DNA of 64,000 nt from Sphingobacterium sp. SGR-19 (GCF_011043555.1 NZ_JAAKGS010000002.1:248001-312000); one strand, 5' to 3'; counted from the stretch's first letter, positions 37,395-47,642 are shown. Numbers and translations are program-made. Notes: a model not told the origin generated them from the sequence alone.

Positions 37395-39044
37395 ATGAAA
37401 GCGAGAAAGATATACCACATGACAGGTCTGCTGTTGCTGGCAGCGGTACTCTGGTTGCCATTTTCCTGTACAAAAGAGAATTTCACGGAGACAACGGATA
37501 CCCGTCCGAATATCAGCCGCTTTTTAGCGGAACATGAAGACTACAACCTCTTTGCTGAAGCCATTAAGCTGGCGGGTGCATCTTCTTATTTGGATGCTTG
37601 GGGGACGTATACGGTTTTTGCACCCAATAACAGTGCCATGCAGAACTTTTTGCAAAGCGAGGGAAAAGGTAGCGTGGGTGATCTCTCGGAGAGCGACGTG
37701 AAGGATCTGGTTAACCTGCATATTGTGCAGGATACCGTTTCTACAGGGCAGTTTCGGGATGGCAAGATTCAGCGCAACTCTGTTTTTGGAATGTTTATCA
37801 CCACAGGTGTACAAAATATTGACGGGGAATCTTATTTCGTCTTAAACAAGGAATCGAAGATTATTATGCCGAATATCCGGACGGGCAATGGCGTGGTACA
37901 TGGTGTCGATAAAGTGTTTACGAAAGTAACGAACACGGTGATGGAGGAAATTGAAGCCGACCCGAACCTCAGTCTATTTGCGGAGGCCTTGCACCTAACT
38001 GGTCTGGATGCCTTGCTCAATCAACGGGTAGCGGAACAGTTTTTCTCTGTGCTTGCGGTGAGCAATACGGCTTTTGCCCAGCGGGGTTTCAACACGATAC
38101 AAGATTTAGTCGACAAATACAGCCATACCGGAAATCCTAAAAATCCAGAAGATAGCTTGTATATGCACATGTCTTATCATGTCTTGCCGGATTTGAAGTA
38201 TGTATCTGACCTGGCGTTTTCGAGTTCACATACCACGCAGGTGCCGCGGGAGGTACTCTTGGTCAAAGTAGACCGGGAGAAAATCATATTGAACGAAGAG
38301 GAATGGCTTGGGCAATTAGAAGAAGGAGCCGAAGTAGACCGGGAAGCCAGTGATAACACGACGGTAAACGGAGTGTTGCATTATATTAAAGACGATATCT
38401 ATATTAAACAACGGCAACCTTTCCGTGTGGATTGGGATCCGGCAGATCAACCGGAGCTTAAAGTAGCTGGGGTGTATCGCCGGGGAGGATTAAGTATTCC
38501 AAAAGGTTATTTTCAAGATGTCACGTGGGGCGGAGCAGAAGGAGAGCAGTTGTGGTATAATGGTACGGCAAGTGGGAATATGGCAGGTGCGGCTTATGGA
38601 GATGTCCTTGAAGTTCGGATGAGAACCGCTTGGATTCCTTGGATTGAGTTTAAAACACCTGTTGTGGTGAGGGGACGCTATAAGGTTTGGGTAGGCTGGC
38701 GAACGATCTCTAACAATGGACGTGGGAATACTATCGACACATATATCAATGGTGTGAAACTATCGAGATCCATAGCTAATCAAGAATATAGAATACGAGA
38801 CTTGCCAGAGCGTGAATTGGAAAGTTTGGGTTATAAAAAGCACATTAGCTATAACAGTAATAACTATAACTGTAAAATGGTGGGTATCGTCGATATCGAC
38901 GTTACCGATAGGCAGATTCTACGTTTTGAAACTAGTACCAACCAGAATGCGAATTTTTTAGTTGATTTCATTCAATTTATCCCGATAGACCAAGAGCAAA
39001 TCTATCCGCAGTTTGATACCGAGGGAAATGCCGTTTATCCGTAA
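37395..39044 (+). CDS. Fasciclin-domain lipoprotein with C-terminal beta-sandwich module
   Basis: 549 residues from the ATG at 37395. The frame is open back to 37248, but that part overlaps SusD, and a clear lipoprotein signal (LLLLAAVLWLPFSC) starts only here. Two FAS1-like units are visible (GTYTVFAPNNSAMQNFLQ early, FSVLAVSNTAFAQRGF later, with MSYHVLPDL). The last 180 residues change character: GRYKVWVGWRTISNNGRG, then ILRFETSTNQNANFLVDFIQF, resembling a jelly-roll carbohydrate-binding module. Together these suggest a surface protein that holds glycan for the SusC/SusD pair encoded just upstream. The modular reading is inference. Confidence 0.78.
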   Translation: MKARKIYHMTGLLLLAAVLWLPFSCTKENFTETTDTRPNISRFLAEHEDYNLFAEAIKLAGASSYLDAWGTYTVFAPNNSAMQNFLQSEGKGSVGDLSESDVKDLVNLHIVQDTVSTGQFRDGKIQRNSVFGMFITTGVQNIDGESYFVLNKESKIIMPNIRTGNGVVHGVDKVFTKVTNTVMEEIEADPNLSLFAEALHLTGLDALLNQRVAEQFFSVLAVSNTAFAQRGFNTIQDLVDKYSHTGNPKNPEDSLYMHMSYHVLPDLKYVSDLAFSSSHTTQVPREVLLVKVDREKIILNEEEWLGQLEEGAEVDREASDNTTVNGVLHYIKDDIYIKQRQPFRVDWDPADQPELKVAGVYRRGGLSIPKGYFQDVTWGGAEGEQLWYNGTASGNMAGAAYGDVLEVRMRTAWIPWIEFKTPVVVRGRYKVWVGWRTISNNGRGNTIDTYINGVKLSRSIANQEYRIRDLPERELESLGYKKHISYNSNNYNCKMVGIVDIDVTDRQILRFETSTNQNANFLVDFIQFIPIDQEQIYPQFDTEGNAVYP

Positions 39045-39087
39045 AAGAAGAATAAGATACAAAAGCAAATTTTAAAATATTTATATT

Positions 39088-39537
39088 ATGAAAGCAATAT
39101 TTTTAACAATCGCATCTATATTATTATTGAGCAATATTAGCTTTGGGCAACGTATAGAGTGGTGGGTGGGTTCAAGTCCATATGTCACTTATTATGATGA
39201 TTATACATTAATATTTGATACCGGCGATGGCATACTTTCTGGCCAATATGAGTTGCTCTCCGACGGACGTACAATAACGTATGAAGTTACTGTTAACCCT
39301 CCTACAGGAGCAGAAGTAACTGAATTTTATACCTATGCACTCTACGATATGCCTAATGCGGGGCCTAATTGGTGGGATATTTGGAACCAACCTCATACTA
39401 TTCCTGGGCCGAAAACGTATTCAGGCAGTTTTTATCTTTCTGATACTGAACCTGTTTATTTTTTTCTCAGTAATGGATATAATACCATAGATGTTTCTCA
39501 TTATTTCTATTTTTCTGGGGAATATCAACCCAATTAA
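39088..39537 (+). CDS. Small secreted protein of unknown function
   Basis: 149 residues with a signal peptide (residues 1-20, ending ISFGQ). I recognise no family. The mature part is short, all-beta in appearance and rich in Tyr and Trp (IEWWVG, YVTYYDDYTLIF, NWWDIWNQPHT, YFYFSGEY), a composition seen in small sugar-binding or inhibitor-like folds. It has no cysteines after the signal. The gene is noticeably more A/T-rich than its neighbours. It lies between two fasciclin genes (43 bp after one; the next true start is 66 bp away), so it may be a recent insertion into the unit or a small accessory subunit. Confidence 0.6.
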   Translation: MKAIFLTIASILLLSNISFGQRIEWWVGSSPYVTYYDDYTLIFDTGDGILSGQYELLSDGRTITYEVTVNPPTGAEVTEFYTYALYDMPNAGPNWWDIWNQPHTIPGPKTYSGSFYLSDTEPVYFFLSNGYNTIDVSHYFYFSGEYQPN

Positions 39538-39603
39538 ATGATACCGTCGGTTTTGAACGGAATGAATGGTACTATTGATTCCTATAAGTATGAAATTAAG
39601 AAG

Positions 39604-41055
39604 ATGATGAAAAAACACCATATATTAACACCAGTAATAGGACTCATCTGTATCCTATTACTGCAAGTCGGTTGCTCAGACCCCTGGGATGAACATGCCC
39701 GGGAGAACGAGGGGCTGACGAACGAGCCGCTATTGGAGCGATTGGATGAGGAATCTGAGGCGAGTGAATTTATGAAGTTGCTACACAGTTCGGGCGTAGA
39801 CAAAGTATTGGATGGGAACAATGCCTATACGGTTTTTGTGCCCGACAACAATAGCGTGCAGGCGGTAGCTGCTTCGCTCCAAAATAATGCAGAAGCCTTA
39901 GAACGCTTTGTGAAAAACCATATTGCGGTATCTACCCATCGGTTGAATGCCTCGGCGGATACCGTTCGTCTGACCATGCTCAGCGGAAAAACCCTGGATT
40001 TCGTCAACAGCGAAATCGATGGTGTAGCTTTCAGCAAGACAAATCAGGCAGGTGCGGACGGGCTATACCACCTGATTACCGATGCCTTAACGCCGCGGCA
40101 GAGCTTGTGGGAATACCTAAACGAACACGCTGATGAAGCACAAAATGCCTTTATTCTAAGCCTCAACGCGTACAACTTGTACGATACAGCAGTTGTCGAA
40201 GATCCAGCAGATTATTATTTAAACAACGAGTTTTTGCGGAACGTCGGCGATATGCGGGACGAAAATCAACGTTTTACGTATTTTGTCTTGAAGGATGCGG
40301 ATTTTACAGCAGACGCACAGCAGTTCCTGCCGTATATAAACTACCGGAACCATGCCGATTCCTCGTATGCGATCAGTCAGTACGAAATTGTAAAAGATCT
40401 GCTGTTTAAGCAGGCATATAGCAAGGAAAATTTACCGGCGATGCTGCTCAGCGCATCGGAAGTATCCTTCCCGGTGGATAAATCGGCGATTAGCCAATCG
40501 GTACGTTTGAGTAACGGCTGGGTGCATATTCTGGATAGATCGACGCTGCCCGTGGTCAATAAGTTGGTAGACACCTATGTGCAGGGAGAAGAACCATGGG
40601 GCTTTTCAGCCTCGGTCGCGGAAAGAACGTTCCACCGGGTACGCAAAGATCCGTTTGGCGAACTTTTTACCGATATCATGATCCAAAACCATGGGGTTTC
40701 CAGTCTGCAGGTGGCATATCAGACCCCCCGGATGTATAGCACAACTTATGATGTATACTGGCGAGCACTGAATGATGTACAGGCGAACGTATTCCAGCAG
40801 CAGGTAGGGATTTTCGAGTTTGATACGCGTCCGAGCGAAGATAATCCAGAGCAGGAAGTCAGAGAGCCCATTTATATATTTCCGTATACCAATGTAGAGC
40901 AAAATAATTATAGCGAGGTCTATTTGGGGGAATTTACTTTGGCAGACTATAACCGGATTGTACCTGTATTGCAAGGAGCAGCGACTACAGCAAATGGAAA
41001 TAACACGTTGGTACTGGATTACTTACGCTTTGTGCCGAAACTAAAAACCAACTAA
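39604..41055 (+). CDS. Fasciclin-domain lipoprotein 3
   Basis: 483 residues from the ATG at 39604. An upstream in-frame ATG at 39538 would put 22 non-signal residues before the lipoprotein signal (LICILLLQVGC), so it is rejected. One FAS1 unit is clear (NAYTVFVPDNNSVQAVAASL near 55-75, FVKNHIAVSTHRL). The C-terminal 150 residues form a separate beta-rich module ending NNTLVLDYLRFVP, matching in position and pattern the end of the 549-residue fasciclin protein two genes upstream. It lies 9 bp before SusC-3 and so probably serves that importer. Confidence 0.77.
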   Translation: MMKKHHILTPVIGLICILLLQVGCSDPWDEHARENEGLTNEPLLERLDEESEASEFMKLLHSSGVDKVLDGNNAYTVFVPDNNSVQAVAASLQNNAEALERFVKNHIAVSTHRLNASADTVRLTMLSGKTLDFVNSEIDGVAFSKTNQAGADGLYHLITDALTPRQSLWEYLNEHADEAQNAFILSLNAYNLYDTAVVEDPADYYLNNEFLRNVGDMRDENQRFTYFVLKDADFTADAQQFLPYINYRNHADSSYAISQYEIVKDLLFKQAYSKENLPAMLLSASEVSFPVDKSAISQSVRLSNGWVHILDRSTLPVVNKLVDTYVQGEEPWGFSASVAERTFHRVRKDPFGELFTDIMIQNHGVSSLQVAYQTPRMYSTTYDVYWRALNDVQANVFQQQVGIFEFDTRPSEDNPEQEVREPIYIFPYTNVEQNNYSEVYLGEFTLADYNRIVPVLQGAATTANGNNTLVLDYLRFVPKLKTN

Positions 41056-41064
41056 ACCAATTAG

Positions 41065-44000
41065 ATGATGCAATTGATATATAAACTATTTATCGGAAGT
41101 GCTGCATTAGCCACTTGCCTATCGAGCGGGTTGTTGCAGGCACGGTCGGTAGCACCGCCCGTAAAACTGGAGATAACAACGGGTTCCGTGCAAGAGTTAA
41201 CGGTCTCTGGAACGGTCCGGGCAGCAGATAGTGGCGCCCCGGTAGTCGGCGCCAATGTGCAAGTGGTCGGATTCTCGGCAGCCATAACCGAAGACGACGG
41301 TACGTTTTCCCTTAAGCTACCCTCGGCGACGGCTAAAATAACCATCAATGCGCCCGGTTATCAGGAGAAAATCGTGTTTGCGAAAACCGGAGACTCGAAT
41401 TTAGAGATTTGGTTGTATGAGGAAGGCTATAATCCTATCCGTCAGGAAGCGGTCTTGTTTAACGAAAAACAAAGCGTTCTGTCGCAGGTTGCGGCGGTGC
41501 AAACGGTCGATTTAGGGAAATACCAGTGGAAAGCGACTTCTAATGATAACACTGCACAATTTCTGCAAGGAAAAATTGCCGGCTTGAATGTAGTGCGTAA
41601 TTCAGGTACAACCAATGCTGGTGCAAATCTGACCCTTCGGGGTATCAATTCGTTCTACGGTACATCCAAACCACTGCTGGTCGTGGACGGTGTCCTTTAC
41701 GATGATGAGGATTATAGTGCGGAGCTACTCGCTAATTACAGCGAGTCGGGACTGGCGAACATCGATGTAAAAGATATCGATAACATATCCGTGTTAAAAG
41801 ATGGTTCGGCACTATATGGTACCAAGGGTAGTAATGGAGTCATCTTTATTACAACCGCCCGCGCGAAAGAGCTCGCTACCCGGATTGATTTTCTAGCAAC
41901 AACCGGATTCAATAACAAGCCGAAAAGCCTGCCGATGATGGATAGTAGAGGCTATAGGAGTTACTTGTCGGAATTGTTGAGTACGCAGGGTTTAGGAGCG
42001 GACTCTATAGCGCGGTTACCGTATTATAGGCTCGATGCGGAAAATACGGAGCGCTATAGCTACATGAATGAAACCGATTGGCAATCAGAAGTGATGGATC
42101 ACAGCATAAACCAAAACTACTACCTGAAAGTAGCAGGGGGCGATAACATCGCACAGTATGCCCTGTCGGCGGGTTATACCAATGATCGGGGCGTGTTAAA
42201 ATACGATAACCTGACCCGATACAACATGCGTTTGAATGGCGATCTCACCTTATCGGAGAAATTTACGGTGCAGAGCAATCTTTCTTTTTTCTACAATCGG
42301 CATGATATTCGAAACCAGGGTGTGGATTCCCATTCCAGTCCGTTATATCAGGCATTGATTAAATCACCGTTCTTGGCGCCTTATGGTTTTGATGGGCAAG
42401 GCAATATGTCACCGGTATTTGCCGATATCGATGTTTTCAGTCAGAGTAATCCCGCGGTGTTGGTCAGCGAGAACACCATAGGACAGAACCAAAGCTACCG
42501 CTTCGTCGGGAATCTTCATTTCAATTATCAGTTCAACGACCGTTATGCCTTGCGTACTGTAGCGGGATTAGTGTATGACAAAGGCCGTGAGAATTTTTTC
42601 TTACCGGAATTGGGGGTGTTTTCCGAAGATCAGCTTACTGCGGAGATACGAAACCAAGCGGGTATCCAGAACCGGAAACTTTTTGCGTTGTTTAATGATA
42701 CGTACTTTACGGCAAACAATACGTTCGGAACAGATCACCGTTTAGGCAACCGGATAGGCTTTCGTGTACAACAGCGCAATGCAGAATATGATTATGGTCT
42801 GGCTTTTAATACAGCAAACGATAATTATGTGAATGTATCGGGGGGAAGCAATCTGCTACGCCAGATCCGGGGCGGATTTGGGAATGCCAACTGGTTAAAC
42901 GTGTACACGTCGCACGATTACGCTTATAAGGAACGTTATATGGTAAGGTGGGATCTGGCTCTCGATGGTTCCTCACGTTTTGGCCCAGAAGCTAGTCAAG
43001 GTGCCCTGAAGCTCGGGAAAGATGCCTTTGCACTTAACACCGCACTCCATGCGGCTTGGATGGTTTCTGCCGAGGACTTCTTCCGTGCCGACGCTATCAA
43101 CCTCTTTAAACTTCGTGCTTCCTATGGCGTATCAGGAAACGACGATATCGGTGACTATGCAGCCCGAACCTATTATATTTCTCAGAATTTTCTAGGCATA
43201 CAGGGACTTATCCGGGGGAATATCGGAAACCCAGCGTTGCAATGGGAACGTGCTTTCAAAGCCAATTTGGGACTGGATCTATCGTTAGCCAAAGAACGGA
43301 TAAATATATCGGTCGATTTATACAACCATCGCTTTAAGGATATGATTACCTATCAAGCCCTATCAGCACAGACAGGGATGGATTTGGCGTTTACCAATGG
43401 TGCATCGATGCAAAACAACGGTTTGGATCTGAACATCACCGGTCGTTTGATTAATAAACCGAATACCAAGTGGGATGTCGGTGTACAGTTGGCGACCTAC
43501 CAGAATAAGGTATTGACAGTGCCGGGCGGCGCGTTTGAAACAACCTACTATGGGGCACGCATGATCACGGCGGAAGGTGGCGCAGCGAACCAATTCTATG
43601 GTCTGCAGAGCTATGGTGTATTTGCAACCGCACGTGATGCCGCGAATACCGGTTTGAGCAGACGAATGACGGATGGAAGTTTATTGCCATTTCAAGCAGG
43701 AGATGTACACTTTATAGATCAGAATGGCGATAATATCATTGACGAAAAGGATAGAGTGGTCATTGGTAATCCGAATCCAGACTGGTTTGGCTCATTGCAT
43801 ACGACATTCCGCTATAAGCGGTTTTCGATGCACGCGCTGTTTACCTATTCGTTGGGTAACGATGTTTACAACGCCACACGCCACCGTTTAGAAAATGTAT
43901 CCTCCTACCATAACCAGAGTATCGCCGCCAATTACCGCTGGAAGGAGGAAGGACAACAGACGAATATGCCGAGAGCCAACTGGGGTGACCCACTCCACAA

Positions 44001-44265
44001 TGCCGAGTTCTCCGATCGCTGGATAGAAGATGGCTCGTACCTGCGCTTGCGCACGATCAATTTTGGTTACCATGTACCGGTTAATCACGATATCCTAAAA
44101 TCATTCGATGCTTTTCTGACGGTCAACAACTTGTTTACGGTATCTAACTATCTGGGTTACGACCCTGAATTTAGCGCCAACAGCTCGATCTATAGCCAAG
44201 GGATCGATATCGGGATGACGCCACAGTTCAGGACAATACAAGTGGGAATTAAGGCTGGGTTTTAA
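41065..44265 (+). CDS. SusC-like TonB-dependent receptor 3 (divergent signature)
   Basis: 1066 residues with a signal peptide (to about 27) and regulatory-like domain (about 45-115). Where SusC proteins usually have a DxxxEEVVVxGYG segment, this one reads EEGYNPIRQEAVLFNEKQS, so the standard signature is missing. The plug is still recognisable (FLQGKIAGLNVVRNSG, PLLVVDGVLY, DGSALYGTKGSNGVIFITTA), as are the barrel strands and the INFGYHVP / VGIKAGF end. It should form an import channel with the SusD encoded 7 bp downstream. It resembles a distinct sub-branch of SusC often placed beside fasciclin proteins; that branch assignment is my inference. Confidence 0.9.
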   Translation: MMQLIYKLFIGSAALATCLSSGLLQARSVAPPVKLEITTGSVQELTVSGTVRAADSGAPVVGANVQVVGFSAAITEDDGTFSLKLPSATAKITINAPGYQEKIVFAKTGDSNLEIWLYEEGYNPIRQEAVLFNEKQSVLSQVAAVQTVDLGKYQWKATSNDNTAQFLQGKIAGLNVVRNSGTTNAGANLTLRGINSFYGTSKPLLVVDGVLYDDEDYSAELLANYSESGLANIDVKDIDNISVLKDGSALYGTKGSNGVIFITTARAKELATRIDFLATTGFNNKPKSLPMMDSRGYRSYLSELLSTQGLGADSIARLPYYRLDAENTERYSYMNETDWQSEVMDHSINQNYYLKVAGGDNIAQYALSAGYTNDRGVLKYDNLTRYNMRLNGDLTLSEKFTVQSNLSFFYNRHDIRNQGVDSHSSPLYQALIKSPFLAPYGFDGQGNMSPVFADIDVFSQSNPAVLVSENTIGQNQSYRFVGNLHFNYQFNDRYALRTVAGLVYDKGRENFFLPELGVFSEDQLTAEIRNQAGIQNRKLFALFNDTYFTANNTFGTDHRLGNRIGFRVQQRNAEYDYGLAFNTANDNYVNVSGGSNLLRQIRGGFGNANWLNVYTSHDYAYKERYMVRWDLALDGSSRFGPEASQGALKLGKDAFALNTALHAAWMVSAEDFFRADAINLFKLRASYGVSGNDDIGDYAARTYYISQNFLGIQGLIRGNIGNPALQWERAFKANLGLDLSLAKERINISVDLYNHRFKDMITYQALSAQTGMDLAFTNGASMQNNGLDLNITGRLINKPNTKWDVGVQLATYQNKVLTVPGGAFETTYYGARMITAEGGAANQFYGLQSYGVFATARDAANTGLSRRMTDGSLLPFQAGDVHFIDQNGDNIIDEKDRVVIGNPNPDWFGSLHTTFRYKRFSMHALFTYSLGNDVYNATRHRLENVSSYHNQSIAANYRWKEEGQQTNMPRANWGDPLHNAEFSDRWIEDGSYLRLRTINFGYHVPVNHDILKSFDAFLTVNNLFTVSNYLGYDPEFSANSSIYSQGIDIGMTPQFRTIQVGIKAGF

Positions 44266-44272
44266 TATAAAA

Positions 44273-46030
44273 ATGAAGATGATGAAGAAGAACTTTATAT
44301 ATGGTCTTTCCGTTGCACTGGTTTGCTTCGTAGGCTCTTCCTGCAGCAAGTTCTTGGATGTAGAACCGGAAGAGGTGTTGGTAAAAGAACAGATGTACCG
44401 AAATATATACGACGCAGATGCTGCCGTTATCGGGGTTTACGGGAAGTTACTATCGTTAGCTGAACAGCACGTTCTATGGAACGAACTGCGTGCCGACCTA
44501 CTCACGGTGACCAACCGGGCAAACCCCTACTTGCAGGAGATCAGCACGAACGATGTAGGAGCCATTAGCGCCGATAATCCGTATGTCAATCCGCGCAAGT
44601 TTTACGAGGTTATCCTCAACTGCAATGACGTGTTGGCCAATTTTCAGATTATGCGGGAAGAGAATAAGTTTACGCCGGAGGAGTATAACCAACGCTATTC
44701 GGATATCATGGCCGTGCGGACTTGGGTATACCTGCAGTTAGGGATACATTTTGGGAGGGTGCCTTATGTAACTGATCCGTTGGATGATACCGATGCGGTG
44801 CTGGACAAGGGCAAATATCCGTTGTTGGAATTTGAACAGTTGCTAGCGCAACTCATCACCGATATGGAGGCTATTCCCTATAAGCTGCTTTATGCGAGTA
44901 CGGAATCCCTGATGTATGCGGTGGACGGCTACGATATGGAACGCTTTTATATCAATAAGCAGGCGTTATTGGGTGATTTGCATTTATGGAACAACGATTA
45001 CCAGAGAGCGGCGGAATATTATAAGCTGGTGATGACCAGCTATGATAATTTAGGAAACGACAACTTCCGATACGATCGGTATAAGATTAAATGGGCAGAA
45101 GTGTCAACCAACAATGATATCGCAGTAGGCTATCTACGCTACCGAGAGCAAGACGTACGCACCTTGATCAATAGCAAAACGCAAGGTTGGCGCTCGATGT
45201 TCTCGCGAACGCAGGATGTCTTGTGGAATACGGAATGGGTGTGGTCTCTGCCGTTCAACAGCAACTTCAGTCCGCAGAACCCATTTATCAGTCTATTTGC
45301 TGCCAATGGTGGCGATCACCTATTAAAACCGAGCTTGGAATCGCTTGATTTATGGAATAGCCAGACACAGCGGAATGGCGTGCCTTATGATGCACGACGC
45401 GATTTGTCGGTATCGATGATCGGACAGGAAGGGGTCGTTTCGAAGTATACCGATGAATTTTCGGACATCGGGACAATGTTGCCGATTGATAAATTCCAGC
45501 GCAACGGCAAGTGGCATTTATACCGGGCGGCGAAGCTGCATCTGCGCTTTGCGGAGGCTGCTAATCGGGATGGACATCATAAATTGGCGGTAGGACTGTT
45601 GAATAACGGTGTGGGGCGTATATATGACGATCCCAATCAGTCCGATAAAACAGATATACAACAAACGCATCTACCATTCCCGTATGACTTCGATGCCCGA
45701 AATGGAAATAACCCGCATTACAGGGCCACTTGGCATCGAAACGATGGTCTCCGAGGGAGGGCTTATGTCACCTTTCGGGAAATCAACCCGACGGACAGCT
45801 TGACCCAGGTCGAAAATTACCTGATTGAAGAGGCGGCTTTGGAAATGGCGTTCGAAGGAAGCCGTTGGGAAGATCTGCTTCGCATCGCCATGCGTCGGAA
45901 CGACCCATCCTTCTTAGCCGATAAAATTTACGAAAAATTAAGCAAGGAAGGCAATCCACGGGCGGATGCTGTCCGCAGCAAACTAATGAGTCGTGAAAAC
46001 TGGTATCTGCCGTTTAACTGGGAACAGTGA
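44273..46030 (+). CDS. SusD/RagB-like outer-membrane lipoprotein 3
   Basis: 585 residues with a lipoprotein signal (VALVCFVGSSC, then SKFLDVEPEE). SusD blocks: VRTWVYLQLGIHFGRVPYVTD (about 144-164), RAAKLHLRFAEAANRDGHHKLAVGLLNNGVG (about 420-450) and EEAALEMAFEGSRWEDLLRIAMRR (about 521-544). It partners SusC-3. The 67-bp gap to the PL9 gene holds no visible terminator, so the pectate lyase is likely co-expressed. Confidence 0.92.
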   Translation: MKMMKKNFIYGLSVALVCFVGSSCSKFLDVEPEEVLVKEQMYRNIYDADAAVIGVYGKLLSLAEQHVLWNELRADLLTVTNRANPYLQEISTNDVGAISADNPYVNPRKFYEVILNCNDVLANFQIMREENKFTPEEYNQRYSDIMAVRTWVYLQLGIHFGRVPYVTDPLDDTDAVLDKGKYPLLEFEQLLAQLITDMEAIPYKLLYASTESLMYAVDGYDMERFYINKQALLGDLHLWNNDYQRAAEYYKLVMTSYDNLGNDNFRYDRYKIKWAEVSTNNDIAVGYLRYREQDVRTLINSKTQGWRSMFSRTQDVLWNTEWVWSLPFNSNFSPQNPFISLFAANGGDHLLKPSLESLDLWNSQTQRNGVPYDARRDLSVSMIGQEGVVSKYTDEFSDIGTMLPIDKFQRNGKWHLYRAAKLHLRFAEAANRDGHHKLAVGLLNNGVGRIYDDPNQSDKTDIQQTHLPFPYDFDARNGNNPHYRATWHRNDGLRGRAYVTFREINPTDSLTQVENYLIEEAALEMAFEGSRWEDLLRIAMRRNDPSFLADKIYEKLSKEGNPRADAVRSKLMSRENWYLPFNWEQ

Positions 46031-46097
46031 TTAATTGTTAATGATGAGTAACTAAGTGAGATGATGACAAGATGGGGAGGTCTAAAAAACTACAATA

Positions 46098-47642
46098 ATG
46101 AAGAAATATATTTATCTTTTTTTAATGATGTTGTGTACCATCGGTTTTTCGGTTTCGGCACATTCGTATTACATCGCTGTAGATGGGGATGATAACAACG
46201 CGGGTTCAATAGCCGACCCTTTTGCGACACTGAATAAAGCACAATCACTGGTACAATCTGGGGACACGGTATACTTCCGAGGAGGAACGTACAAAATTAA
46301 GCCCGAACAGATTATGACGCCTACCAGTGGAGGAATATGGGCACATGTATTTGATATGAGCAAAAGTGGTGCAAGCGAGAACCAACGCATATATTATTTC
46401 GGCTACGAAGGTGAACGTCCCATATTCGATATGTCTGACGTGAAACCGGCCGATCGTCGGGTAGTTGTCTTTTACGTCAGTGGTTCCAATCTCCATTTTA
46501 AAAACTTTGAAGTGATCGGCACACAAGTGACTATTGTAGGACATACGCAGTCGGAGTGCTTCCGTAACGATGGGGGAAACAATAATATCTATGAAAACCT
46601 CGCCATGCGTGACGGCATGGCGATCGGCTTTTATTTGGTGCGAGGTTCCAATAACCTCGTTTTAAACTGTGATGCTTACAACAACTGGGATTATATCTCG
46701 GACGGTGGTCGCGGCGGAAATGTGGACGGTTTCGGGGGGCACCCAACCAACACCACCAGCACAGGCAATGTATTCCGCGGTTGTCGGGCATGGTGGAACA
46801 GCGACGATGGCTTTGACCTCATCAGTGCTTATGCCGCCTATACCATTGAAAACTGTTGGGCGTTTTACAACGGTTATAAGCCCGAAACCTTTGAAACTGC
46901 GGGAGATGGAACGGGTATAAAGGCTGGTGGTTATGGTATGGGCGAAAATGCCGATGCGCCATCTGCAATCCCGATGCATATCATCCGGAATAATATTGCT
47001 TTTCAAAATCGTAACCAAGGTTTATACGCCAATCATCATTTAGGGGGCATCCTATGGGAGAACAACACGGGCTATATGAATCCTTCTAATTTTAATATGC
47101 TGACGCGGAAGTCTCGAGAAGAAGCCGTGGACGTAGATGGTTACGGACACATTATCCGGCACAATTTATCTTACAGCCCGCGTACAGCTGGGCGGCATAT
47201 CATCAATGTGGACGAAGCGCTGTCTCAGATCAGTAACAATTCCTTCCTGCCGGTGAACATGGAAGTAATGGCAGATGATTTTATAAGCCTCGACGAAAGC
47301 CAGTTGATGTGGTCCAGAAAGGCAGACGGCAGTTTGCCGGATATAGACTTTCTAAAATTGAAAACCACGAGTCCGTTTTTCGCAGCAGGAATGGGCTATT
47401 TTTACACACCTCTTGGGAGTATCACATCTTACGAGTGGATCGAAGAACCGACGATTGTTATTGAACATCATGTGGCACGGGTAGTCGGTACCGGTGCAGG
47501 TCGCTTTAACAGTTTCTTTGTCAATGGAACACGGGTTCCTTTTAGTACAGGAAGGGTCGATTTGACATTATATGAGGGAGAAATCGATCTACGTGCGGCA
47601 AGCGCAAGTGGCGATGTGATCAGATTGAAAACGGTGAAGTAG
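46098..47642 (+). CDS. PL9 pectate lyase
   Basis: 514 residues with a signal peptide (residues 1-22). A right-handed parallel beta-helix with the family 9 active-site region is visible: GNVDGFGGHP around Asp210, NSDDGFDL with Asp236, Asp237 and Asp240, and GTGIKAGG with Lys275. These fit the calcium ligands (Asp209, 233, 234, 237) and catalytic lysine (Lys273) known from Pel9A of Dickeya. The start YYIAVDGDDNNAGSIADPFATLNKA is typical of such helices. It cleaves homogalacturonan by beta-elimination. The last 60 residues form a small extra beta domain. It follows SusCD-3, linking that importer to homogalacturonan or its fragments. Confidence 0.92.
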   Translation: MKKYIYLFLMMLCTIGFSVSAHSYYIAVDGDDNNAGSIADPFATLNKAQSLVQSGDTVYFRGGTYKIKPEQIMTPTSGGIWAHVFDMSKSGASENQRIYYFGYEGERPIFDMSDVKPADRRVVVFYVSGSNLHFKNFEVIGTQVTIVGHTQSECFRNDGGNNNIYENLAMRDGMAIGFYLVRGSNNLVLNCDAYNNWDYISDGGRGGNVDGFGGHPTNTTSTGNVFRGCRAWWNSDDGFDLISAYAAYTIENCWAFYNGYKPETFETAGDGTGIKAGGYGMGENADAPSAIPMHIIRNNIAFQNRNQGLYANHHLGGILWENNTGYMNPSNFNMLTRKSREEAVDVDGYGHIIRHNLSYSPRTAGRHIINVDEALSQISNNSFLPVNMEVMADDFISLDESQLMWSRKADGSLPDIDFLKLKTTSPFFAAGMGYFYTPLGSITSYEWIEEPTIVIEHHVARVVGTGAGRFNSFFVNGTRVPFSTGRVDLTLYEGEIDLRAASASGDVIRLKTVK

